DNA from: Parachlorella kessleri
Lineage: Eukaryota > Chlorophyta > Trebouxiophyceae > Chlorellales > Chlorellaceae
DNA length: 16,628 nt
Direction of reading: 5' to 3'
Assembly (NCBI GenBank): GCA_001598975.1
Contig: BBXU01001353.1
Location: 1-16,628, forward strand
Within the stretch, counting starts at the first letter, position 1, and each line of letters begins with the position of its first letter. The position numbers were made by a program, and so were the translations under genes. Below, one piece after another: positions 7,987 to 16,628 of the stretch. The notes under the pieces were generated by a model. That model ran no database searches, was not told where the DNA came from, and was given only the letters and a program-made list of their open reading frames with translations.

Positions 7987-10900
7987 GTGGGTGCCTGTGG
8001 GCGGGTAGTTCTTTCGTTAGTTGGTCGATGGTTGTTGCTCACGTTGGCTGCAGCTGGCTATTCGTTGAGTCCTGCTGTGTGCTTTGGAGGGTTTTGCAAA
8101 GCCAGCTTAAACATCTGGCACTCCAAGGTGCAGCGTATACGAACAGAAGCACGCAACAGACGTAGTGCTTAGGAGTTGGCGAGGGTGGCGTCCCTGGTCC
8201 TAGAGCGCTGCCAGGGAAAGGGTAATCAATGTATTAGAGCTTACATGGCAGTGGGGTCCAGCGCCCCTCATTGAGTGGGATCTGGTTCGGTGCGAGCCTC
8301 CCTGTTGTCCTGCAGTTGCTCACATAAACATGGACGGCGAGGCTGCCTCGGCAGCCACAGCAGCAGCAGCAGCAGCAGCAGAAGCAGCAGCAAGGGGAGG
8401 GACGGGCGGGGCCGGGGGTGGCTGGTGGCGATTCGACGATGAGGGTGTCGCCCGCATGAAGGCGGGTCCCTGCGGGAGCGCTGACCACGGCGCAGCAGGG
8501 CCAAAGCGGCCGGCGGCATCTGCTGCCAGCGAGGATGAAGAGGGCGGTGGCGCTGACGGCAAGGTGCGGTCACAGCTGGGGGTGCACCGCAGGCAAGCTC
8601 AGCAACCCCAACCAAGCCGTCCCTTGGGTGTGGATACCCTGCATGTATCTGGGGTGTGAACATTGTGATCCACCCCTGAACCGGACTGCCCCATGAAAGC
8701 AAGGCAAGGTTGACTTCTGCAGCCAGGGTGTGGTTGCCATGCGAAGATTCATTGCTGCTGATGGACGATTTGGCGTGCACGCAGGGTCAGAGAGGTCGGG
8801 GTCGGGGTCGGGGCGGCGGCAGGGGCCGGGGCAGGGGCGGGGCCGGCGGCGTGGCAGCCAAGCAAGCAGCGGGCAAAGGGCGGGGGCGCGGGCGTGGCAG
8901 GGCTGCAGCAGCAGTAGCAGACGATGTGGTGTCATTGCTCGATGGTGGGGACGATGGGGATGACGCCATTGAGGTCATGGCAGAGCAGGAGAAGCCCGAC
9001 AGGTGAGGCGGGAGGTATTCTCCGAATACCTTGGTTGTCCCTGAGGCTCCATGCGTGCCTCGAGACGCTGCCGTTAGCCTGGGAGTGTACACAAGATGGC
9101 CTGCTGTGCGTGGATGTCAGCGGGAGCCATGCCTGTCAGAGATGCCTGAGCTGGCCTCTGTCGCGTGGGCGCAGGGAAGACCCCAGCTCAGCCATGGATG
9201 TTGATGAGCAGGGCGAGTCATCTCCCGCCGCTGAGCCCGCTGGCGATGGCAAGGCGGCAAATTGCGCCGAGATTGTGTCCCAGAATGCCTACCTGCTGGT
9301 GTACCGCCAGCGAGGCGCCGAGCTGCCCTTGGTACCGCTGGATGCGGCGTCCCAGCAGTGGTGAGCCTGGGAGGAGATAGTGGGGTCCCACTGAATGCCG
9401 GCACAGTCTCGCTTGCTTGCAGAGTTTGCAGGGCTCTGCAAAGCCTGGCCTCTCCCCATGGTTGCTGCCGCCGGGTGCCAACAGGCACTCCCACACAGGG
9501 CGAGGATCGTACATCAGGGCTAAACCTCTATTATCTCAGGCGGGTCCATGGTTGCTGCTGTGCTGCAGGCTAGCTGAGGCGCGGGGCCGGCTGGAGGAGG
9601 AGTACCAGCGGCGGTGCAGCGAGTATGCGGCGGCCAAGGAGGGCGTGGTGCAGCGCACGCAGCAGCGGCAGGAGGAGGTGCGGTCGGTGGTGGAGGCAGC
9701 CGTGGTTCTGCAGGAAGGTGAGTGTGGGTGGTTGGAGTTGCTGCATGGGTGGGTGGGGGGTGGCATGTAGTACAGGAGGCAAAGGCTGTCGAGCAGGGAC
9801 TCTGCCAAGTGCGCGGCTGTGAGAAGCGGGTGATGGGTTTGACCAACGTGGCTGCCCAGCAGGTATACCGCCTTTCTACGGCTGGCGGCGGCTAGGAAGT
9901 GGTGGGCGAGTGGAGACCTGGCAGAGCCCTTGTGAGCAGCTAGGCATGCCAAGGACCTGCACATGTGTTGTTGCCACGATGGACGTGTTTGTGGGTCCGT
10001 ATTACCTAAGGGATCAGTACCTGCTGAAGCGGTGAAGGCTTACTACCCCATGTGACATACCGAATGCTGTCTTGCCGTTGTAGATGACCCTGGCAGGTAC
10101 GTTGCCTCTGCCTGGCTACACAGCTGGGCAGAGGCCGACGGCAGCAGCACCATCGACCCCATTGACAACTCAGCCCTGCTGTGCACACACGGCAAGCTGG
10201 ACCCCAACAAGACCCAGGGTGAGACGCAGCATGCTGCTGCGAGGTATGACATGTATGGATTGTAGCAGGGTCGGTATTGGCATGAGATCCTGAGGCGGGC
10301 TGCACCTGACAGACATGGTGTGTCCGTAGCTATGGCGTAACGTAGGCAAGCCTTCGCACCTCATCCACCCCATTTTGTGTCTGTCCTCTGGCCAATATGT
10401 TCCCTCCAATCTGGCCCTTTGCGGGTGCAGACATGCGGCACATTAGCACACCTGCCTGGGAGCAGCTACGCAGCAGCTACAAGGGTGGCCCCGAGCTCCA
10501 GCCCAGGGACGCCTGCCCAACCTGCCTGGCTGCCAAGTGGGTACCTGTTGGTAGTTTCACTGCATGGCGCCCCTTCTTGGGTCGCTGGCTGGCTCCATGT
10601 GTCGCCACATGAGCGGGACAGACTACCCTGTAGCAGTGCTTGTCATTGCGCACTTTGGGTAAAGGTTTGCTCAGGGATGGGCGCATGGAACAGCTTAAAA
10701 AGCTCAGGAACGCAACATCAGTTGCTGCTATCGCTCCTATGTGTGATATGTATCAGCTGGAGGGTTTATGTTTTTTGACATAGGTTGCTGCTCAAGGGTG
10801 GTCCTTGAGCAGCAACCCATACGGCAGGCCCTGACTTGACGCGGTGTGTGTGTGAGTGTGTGGCAGGCTGGATGCGGTGGTGGCCTCGGAAGACAACCAG

Positions 10901-13900
10901 GAGCGGCGAGATCACTTCCTGGCGCTGGCAGCACAGCTGGAGGAGGCGGCAGCCAATGGGGAGGAGGCAGATGATGCAAGCTACTTTGTGTCACGGCCCT
11001 GGCTCGCGTGAGTGTCTACCTGGTGTATCGTGGGCAGGGCCACAGATGCCTGCCTGTCGGGGTGCCGGTGACTTGGCCTTTCGCCCTGAGCAAGCCTGTG
11101 GGGCAGCCTCATCATTGTAGGCTGATGCGATGGCGCCAGGCTGAATGAGGGGTTCTCATCCATGCTGCTGGCTCCCCACTGCCGGTAGAGGAAAGCAGTG
11201 TTGCCGACAGACCATGTGGGCTACGGAGGTTGCACCGCCGGAGGCTCCTGGGACTGTGCAGGGCATGGCAGAAGCGCAGCGGGCGCAGCATGGGCAACTC
11301 CTCTCCCACGGACGCCATCACCTGCCCCCACGGCCAGCTGGCTCCCGAGCAGCTCGGCAAGCAGGTGGGGTGCAGGGAATCGCTGTCGTTGAGCGGCTGT
11401 CGCTTGTGTAATTAGGCAGTTATGATCAAACAATGGCAGGTCGTGGCGCCAGTTGCGGGCTTGACCTGCAGGATGACTAACAAGACACAGCAGATAGGAA
11501 TGCACAAAGCTACTTGCTGCCCCTTGCATGGCAGGGGTGTTTTGGGGTGGAGTTTTATCTACGATCTATGCTGAAACACCCCCGCTCTGCACCCGCAGTC
11601 TAAACGGGTGGGTGTTCCCACAGACTTCTGGGGCTTCCTGAAGCGCTGCTGGGACGCAGCTGTGGCCGAGAAGCAGCGCAAGCAACAGCAGAAGGCAGCC
11701 AAGAAGCCCACAGCGCTTGCCTCAACTGAAGGTGTGTCCTATCTCTCCTGTGTGACAAATGCTTACCTGCTGTGCACCTAAGCCTAGGTGCCCGGCAGCA
11801 CCAAGGTGTCAGTCGTCCGGTCTTGCCCCTTGGCTTCGCATGGAGTGCATGTGGTGTCTTGGAGATGCGGTAATTGTATTCGGTAAGGGACTGATATGCG
11901 GCGTGTTCATGCGCTGCCTGTGATGCAGTTGAGGTGGTAGCACTGGACTCAGATGGCGACATGAGCCCTCCAGATGCCAAGCAGCCTCCCCAGCCCTCAC
12001 TAGCCAACGGTGTTGTTGCCGCTGCCGCTGCCCCCGACGGCGCCAACGGTGTGCACGAGCCAGAGGCCGGCGCCGCCACAGCGGAAGGTGCAGCAGTGAA
12101 CGGCAACGGCACTGGCAGCAGCGGCACGCCGGGCGGGGCACAGCCACTTGTAGAGTTCGGCTGGGACAGCGAGGAGTGCCCTCACTGCCTTGTAGAGCTT
12201 CAGGACGCCGCTGAGATGGCACAGGTGGGCAGTCATGTGGGTAGAGCCCTATCTAAGCACGGTTTATTTGCACTGCCGCAGCTGGCATACAGAGCAGGGG
12301 CCAGTGAAGCCGGTGGTGGTGTGAGGCTAGCCGGGCGCTGTGCATGATCGGCTGACTCCTGTCCCTCCATATCTAAGCTAACGTCTAGTGGGTGACATAG
12401 CCCCAGCCGCGGGTGCCTGGCGCAGCAGCGGTCAGCCCACCTGGGGGTGTTGACGCATCTGTCAGCAGCCTGGTCCAGAGCCTTGCAGCACCCATCACCC
12501 ATCAGCGGCCAGCATGAATCCCCTCAAAACTGCAGGGCCTCCGGGGGAGAAGAGATGCGGAGCGCGCAGTGCTGGCACACCTGGTGAACCCATACCAGCC
12601 ACCGCCGCTGGAGCCAGGGCGGGCGTACAGCCTGGTACCGGCTTCGTTCATGGAGCAGTGGCGGGCATATATGAGCCAGGCGGGCAGGCGGGGGCCGGGA
12701 CCAGCAGCCACCCAAGCAGCGGTGAGTGTGTGTGGTGCCCAGGCAGGCAGGTGCTACCCGTATACCCGGTGGTGTCTCACCATGTTCCTTCCTGTCTAAC
12801 CAGTAGTACGAACCAGCCCACAGCTGCTGCCTTAGGCGGCTGGTGGCAGAGTCTATAGAGTGCAGGCCTGCTTGACCCAACAGTGGACCCCAGTACCGCA
12901 TGCCATGGTAGATCCTTGGTGACGCGCTCTTCTCATGGCTAGGCTGGGCGGATGCATTAGACACGACTCTTGTTGTGGTGGGTGTTTGAGGAATGTTTCA
13001 GCTTCCCGTGTCCACGCTGTGCATGCTGTGCGCCTCCTGCCAGGTAGCCCAGCCGCCCTCGCTGGAAGCGTGCATGGCGGGGGTGTTGTGCAGCTGCCAC
13101 ACGCGGGAGGATGCGCGACTGGCCTACCCACCTCCAGCTTTGGTCAAATCACGGCGCGGCAGGTAAAGCACCAGAGAGGCAGAGAGGATCGCATGCTAGC
13201 TGTGCGTCTGTTGTGGGCCCCTGGGGCCCAGCAAATGGCCGCGTGTTGCTAGTTGCTCGCTGCAAGTGCTGGCACGCGAGACACCCCCCACAGGGCTGCA
13301 GACACGCCCCAGCGCAGCAGTGGGAGTGTGGTCTCTTTTGGTGACACCTATGTAATTGTTGCTGGTAGAGTCATCAAGGGTGGAGTCCAGGTGTCTGCTG
13401 AAGGTCAAGCAGTTCAGCTGCGCCACCCGCCCTCTGGGCAGTTTGCTGCTGTGCCAGTTGGAGGTCGCAGCGGTTGCTGTTATTGGGGAAGTCGCCTGGC
13501 GAGCCGGGCTCCGGTTAGATGCGCTGCAGCCTGTCTGCATGCGTATTGTCTTCAGATAAGAAAGCCGCGGGTGGCTCGGCCATGTTCATGCGCGATAGCC
13601 CCGCTGGGTGGAGCTCTGATGGTTGGCAACCTGTGATGGATTTTGGCCAGTCCTGCAAAGGGCTGCTGCCAGTGCTGGACATGAGGGTACCAGGTATCCT
13701 AGATACAATAGGGTACACTTGAGGTATTAGGTACCTAGTACTGAAGCACGGCAGCCTGCACAAGCCACCCCCAAAAAGCACTGCATGGGGCTTCATCAGC
13801 GTGACGAAGAAGTGCAGTGGGGGTCAGCCTGACAGTCTCTAGCAGAGTCCACATCTCCATACCTCCTGGCTGACTGGAACTATCCGTGGTGGGAGCAGGT

Positions 13901-16554
13901 GGGGCCTAGCAGAGCACGAAGAAGGCGCTGCGGGGGCAGCAGCAGGCGCCGGCGCCGTGGCGGGGCAGGAGGGCGAGACTGTCTGGCAGCTGCTGGACAT
14001 GTCAGACTGGCACGCCCTTGTGCATGGCTACGGCATGGGCAACCTGCAGCTGCCCAGGTGAGTTTCGGCTGAAGCAGGGTCTTAATGGCCTCGGGAGGCC
14101 TTGGTTTGTGGGTATCCTGGGTACTCTCAAAGTAGAGGTGCCACCATCTGTGGGTGGAGTAGTGATGGGTGGCCCCTAGGTTTGCCTCTGGGGCGTCATG
14201 TGCTGACTGCCGCGGTGGTTGACAAGCGGTAATTTGGGGCCTGGAGTGTCAACATCACAGCTGCCTTGTTCGAAGTGGGAGTGGCCAGCGCCACTGATTG
14301 GTCACCCGCGCCAGGTGGCAACAGCTGTAGCTGTAATATCTCCACCACTGCCGCGGCTTGCCTCTGTCTGCCTGCAGCGGTGGTGTCACCGTCATCATGC
14401 GTGTGAGCGATGACCCGGCGGAGGCTGCGGCTGCCACCGGTGCCAGCTGTGTGGCTGCTGGAGGCGCCTCTGGGCTGGCTGCTGGGGAGGGGGAAGACAG
14501 CGGCGGGCTTGCCGCTGGTGCTGTTGCTGGCGACGTAGGGGGCGATGATGGGGACTATGAAGCAGAGCGACTCATCGGGGATGACTACCGGCCGGCACGG
14601 AGAAAGCAGGATCGAGGAGGTGCGTGGGGGCCTGGCAGGCAGGGAGCTTTCATGTTGGCTCGCTCCTGCGTGCGGCACCTCAAGGCAGGGTTGCCCTCCA
14701 CAAGGCGGCACTGGGTCTGTCACATTTGGCCCGAGTAGAGCCTGGGATTTACATTGAGGCGGTGCAGGTGCAGGAGAAGGCAGAGCAATCAAGGCGTGCA
14801 CTTACCGCCTACCATTATTTGTCAATTTTCTTGCCTGCCACAAAAGACAGTCACGCAAGCTTACTATATTATAGACATACATCTTAACCTCCGCCCTGCT
14901 GTCCCCCACCAGGCGGCAAGTTTGCCTGGCTGGAGGTGCAGCCGCCGGTGTGCCAGGCCACGGTGGTCGCCCGCCGGGATGCGGCCAGGCTGGCACGGCT
15001 GACGTACCGCGGGGAGGATATTATGGTGGAGGTGGTTGGCAGTGAGGAGGAGGCGAGGCAGGCCAGCAGGGCGGCGCTGGCGCCCGGGGGTGAGTCATGG
15101 GGCTGCTGTCGCTGCTGTCGGGTCGTGCTGAGGGCGGAGGTAGGTGTGGATATCTGGGCGTGAGGCTGGTCCCGGCGAAGGAGGATGCCAGGCAGACCTG
15201 CGGCAGGTCAAAGGGAGAGGGTAGCCGCGCCTGTCCTTTTTGTTCTGGGCGGCAGGCACTTTGCGGGTTGACTAACCAGGGTCTGGACGGGTGTGGATGG
15301 GATATGTGAGGGCAGACCACGAGCGTATGTGCATCGTTGCAGGCATGCACTGGAGGCCTGCCAAAATGTCCTTGCAAGCGGAAGCAGCGGTGGTACTGTA
15401 TTGTCGTGCATCAAGCAAGGAGGCGACTGCCCTTGTCCTGCCTGACCCCTGGCCCCCTGCTGGCACCGCAACCCCTCTTCGTGCTTGGTGTGCAGGCGAG
15501 CGCAAGTCCAAGCGCGCCCGCAAGGGGCGGGCGCCGCTCACGCTGGGCTCCTCAGACACGCTGCGCACGCTTCGCCTGCGCCTGTATGAAGCCGTTGACG
15601 TGCACCCCCTCAACGCCCGCCTGTTTGTGAGGTGTGGGGTGGTTTTTGTTGAAGCATTTGCGGTGGCAGGGAGGGTGGGGGACTGACTGTGGAGCTAGGC
15701 TGGGGCCGCGCTGCTCTGCAGAGGCGCACAGATGGAGGAAGAATAGCAGCGGGAGTCCAAGGGAGTAGAAGTGACGGTTACTAACGGTGTGTAGGGCGGG
15801 GGGTAGTGTATAGATAAGCCCATGCAAAGCATTGGTGCGGTGCAGGTGGCCTGCTGGTGGGGGCCCGCATGACCAATCTTGCACGGCCATAGATGTGCCC
15901 AGCATGTTGTGCAGGGGAGAGGAGCTGGCGCATGATGCTGGTGCCACGCTGGCGGCGTGCGAGATCTTCCCCGGGGAGGAAATCAAAGTGGTGAGAGGCC
16001 CGCGCGTTGGCTGCGCACCGGCTGGCATGGGGGTGCCGGGGCGCCCCTCCTCGCCCCGGACCCCTTGGAAGTGCTGCCTCCCTCCCTGGGGCAATGGTCT
16101 TTACGGAAGGCATTGGTGAAAGCTGTCCGTTAGGAGTCCATCAAGGCGTGCCGGGCCTTGGTTTGGTGATTTGCCACTGCCACAGGCAACCATAACAGGC
16201 ATCTACCACCGGACGCACCCCCCGCCCCCCTCCCCACCCACACACCCGGTCGGATATGTTGTGGGTCTGCAGGTGGACACCCAGGAGCACGACGCCGGCG
16301 ACTACGCGAGCATTGTGGCGCTGTACGGCGGCGACGCGGCGGGGGTGAAGCGGGGGCGGCAGCGGGAGCAGGAGAGGGGCTTCCATGGGACCGCCCTGCA
16401 CGGGCTGCTGGCAGTGGGTGATGGGGATGATGGGATGGACGAGGAGCAGGAAGGGGAGGGGGTGGGGGCGGCAAGGGCGGAAAGCCAGCAAGCACAGGGC
16501 AGCGGCGGGGGTAGCGGTGGGCCTGCTGGATGCGGCGCCAGCGACCTTTGCTGA
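5386..16554 (+). CDS. UBP26: Ubiquitin carboxyl-terminal hydrolase, USP48/UBP26 family
   Basis: A cysteine protease that removes ubiquitin; the plant orthologue UBP26 acts on histone H2B in chromatin silencing. Reconstructed exons: 5386-5571, 5719-5853, 6050-6201, 6488-6665, 6971-7100, 7281-7441, 7797-7986, 8316-8563, 8785-9002, 9175-9360, 9569-9717, 10084-10218, 10431-10536, 10867-11007, 11262-11364, 11599-11731, 11929-12224, 12536-12721, 13044-13162, 13899-14057, 14378-14619, 14913-15089, 15496-15631, 15915-15990, 16273-16554. All introns are GT-AG, phases agree throughout, and the sum is 4224 nt (1407 aa plus TGA). Catalytic residues are Cys122 (LGNTCYVNS), His376 (GHYVAHI) and Asp418 (WWRFDDE). 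Three DUSP-like domains and a C-terminal ubiquitin-like domain complete the family architecture. The protein is longer than Arabidopsis UBP26 because of low-complexity inserts. Basic runs near residues 2-13 and 1247-1255 suggest nuclear targeting. Exons 1/2, 19/20 and the donor of exon 23 are the least certain. Confidence 0.92.
6303..6337. repeat. Perfect 17-bp inverted repeat in intron 3 of the UBP26-like gene
   Basis: Bases 6303-6319 pair perfectly with 6321-6337 around the single base 6320. The left arm reads GGCAGCAACTCGCAAGC. It lies in the 286-bp intron 6202-6487. Function is unknown; the stem is shorter than a typical microRNA precursor. Confidence 0.9.
8316..9360 (+). other. UBP26-like gene: end of catalytic domain split by a low-complexity insert
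   Basis: Exons 8-10, residues 378-594. The His box continues as VAHI, then an alanine run (393-399, encoded by GCA repeats), a Gly patch and WWRFDDEGV with catalytic Asp418. The closing motif of USP domains, here SQNAYLLVYR (568-577), comes only after about 145 further residues. That spacer holds acidic stretches (SEDEEGGG, DDGDD) and, in exon 9, two Arg-Gly repeat blocks. In the plant and human homologues, as I recall them, this spacer is shorter and lacks the RG blocks. Confidence 0.85.
8357..8395. repeat. CAG/GCA trinucleotide repeat in coding exon 8
   Basis: An uninterrupted run of AGC units near 8359-8380, then a broken continuation to about 8395, is translated as the alanine run at residues 393-399 and Ala401-403. 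It lies between the catalytic His and Asp of the protease, in a loop that tolerates insertions, and may be length-polymorphic. Confidence 0.85.
10783..10817. repeat. Perfect 15-bp inverted repeat in intron 13 of the UBP26-like gene
   Basis: Bases 10783-10797 pair perfectly with 10803-10817 around a 5-nt loop, GTGGT. The left arm reads GGTTGCTGCTCAAGG. It lies 49 bp upstream of exon 14 in the 330-bp intron 10537-10866. One arm contains GCAGCAAC, also present in the intron 3 hairpin. Confidence 0.9.
13163..13898 (+). other. Long intron 19 of the UBP26-like gene
   Basis: At 736 bp this is by far the longest intron of the gene; the others are about 140-400 bp. Both flanking exons break in phase 2, so they join directly to give RRGRWGLAEH. 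Inside I see no exon with family similarity. It holds a TGGGCCCC/GGGGCCCA palindrome at 13214-13230 and a cluster of four GTAC tetramers at 13687-13741. An open plus-strand frame at 13253-13636 has low-complexity content and no recognised domain. Confidence 0.6.
14378..16554 (+). other. UBP26-like gene: C-terminal region with ubiquitin-like domain
   Basis: Exons 21-25, residues 1104-1407. After a Gly/Ala/Asp-rich insert (about 1113-1165) comes a conserved block (exon 22, with WLEVQPPVC and LTYRGEDIMVEVV) matching the UBP26 segment before its C-terminal domain. A basic run KSKRARKGR (1247-1255) precedes the ubiquitin-like fold: TLRTLRLRLYEAV, ARLFVRGEEL, ATLAACEIFPGEEIKVV (about 1256-1315). 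A final motif GFHGTALHG also matches the plant tail. The last about 30 residues are Gly/Glu-rich and poorly conserved. Stop TGA is at 16552-16554. Confidence 0.85.
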
Positions 16555-16628
16555 TGGCGGCTGGTGAAGCGAGCAGAGGAGCTACAGCGGTGACGTCACA
16601 CTGTTGGTGGCTTGTTACCGCAAACGGG
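16555..16628 (+). other. Start of the 3' UTR of the UBP26-like gene
   Basis: No TGTAA appears in these 74 bases, so the polyadenylation site must lie beyond the window. A 10-bp palindrome GTGACGTCAC is present at 16590-16599; it contains the bZIP-type TGACGTCA sequence. Confidence 0.6.

Larger units (their letters stand above)
9569..14057 (+). other. UBP26-like gene: linker and three DUSP-like domains
   Basis: Exons 11-20, residues 595-1104. A helical Glu/Arg-rich linker (about 596-640) resembles the coiled linker after the USP domain in UBP26. DUSP-like unit 1 covers about 650-725 (YVASAWLHSW, LLCTHGKLDP, CPTC). Unit 2 covers about 763-825 (SYFVSRPWLAAW, AITCPHGQLAP, VPTDFWGFL). Unit 3 covers about 930-1095 (CPHC at 934-937, AYSLVPASFMEQW, a Cys/His group at 1021-1030, then two Trp-containing helices around 1080-1088). 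The repeated aromatic-W-L-x-x-W, then Cys-x-His-Gly pattern is what marks these units. Residues about 852-925 are an Ala/Gly/Pro-rich spacer. DUSP domains are usually protein-interaction modules. Confidence 0.8.

Noticed and set aside
8785..9002. Exon 9 as a separate small RG-rich protein gene
   Set aside because: The block joins in phase to exons 8 and 10 on both sides with good GT-AG sites, and no separate promoter or stop is evident.
13253..13636. Plus-strand open frame of 127 codons in intron 19
   Set aside because: No recognised domain, does not join in phase to give UBP26-like sequence, and sits wholly inside an intron whose flanking exons join in frame.
14196..14801. Longest minus-strand open frame (201 codons)
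   Set aside because: It lies antisense to exon 21 and its introns, shows only Ala/Pro/Ser-rich low complexity and has no family motif; GC-rich coding sequence often leaves the opposite strand open.
15552..16094. Minus-strand open frame of 180 codons
   Set aside because: It is antisense to exons 23-24, which carry conserved ubiquitin-like domain sequence on the plus strand; no recognisable product.

Overview
This window is nuclear DNA from a green alga. Support comes from GC-rich coding sequence, many short GT-AG introns (often with GTGNG donors and TGCAG acceptors), a TGTAA-type polyadenylation motif, and a nuclear plastocyanin gene carrying a chloroplast-plus-lumen transit peptide. The plastocyanin resembles those of Chlamydomonadales-type chlorophytes. 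I cannot fix the genus from sequence alone.

Layout, left to right. (1) Positions 224-772, plus strand: the last two coding exons of the V-type ATPase V0 subunit d; the rest lies left of the window. (2) Positions 773-2191: about 1.4 kb without a gene between two convergent genes, holding 3' UTR sequence and one good TGTAA signal. (3) Positions 2192-3122, minus strand: a complete three-exon plastocyanin precursor gene (154 aa, 97 aa mature) with all four copper ligands. (4) Positions 3444-5146, minus strand: a complete five-exon gene for a TTC1-like tetratricopeptide-repeat co-chaperone (241 aa). (5) Positions 5147-5385: a 239-bp divergent promoter with a TATA box for the rightward gene. (6) Positions 5386-16554, plus strand: one large gene of about 25 exons for a ubiquitin-specific protease of the USP48 / plant UBP26 family, reconstructed here as 1407 aa. 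Its order is an N-terminal Cys cluster, a USP catalytic domain split by an Arg-Gly-rich insert, three DUSP-like domains and a C-terminal ubiquitin-like domain.

These are ordinary eukaryotic housekeeping and photosynthesis genes (proton pump, electron carrier, chaperone adaptor, deubiquitinase). They do not form a pathway together. The only likely regulatory link is the shared promoter between TTC1 and the UBP26-like gene. I found no mobile element, CRISPR array, virus-like gene or RNA gene.

The less ordinary items are the RG-rich, G-quadruplex-prone insert inside the protease domain, two perfect intronic hairpins that share an 8-nt stem sequence, a 16-bp palindrome upstream of plastocyanin, and a splice junction in the protease gene with two frame-preserving solutions. 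I do not see convincing evidence of a new biological system. Exon boundaries come from reading frame, splice consensus and remembered family similarity, not from transcripts.
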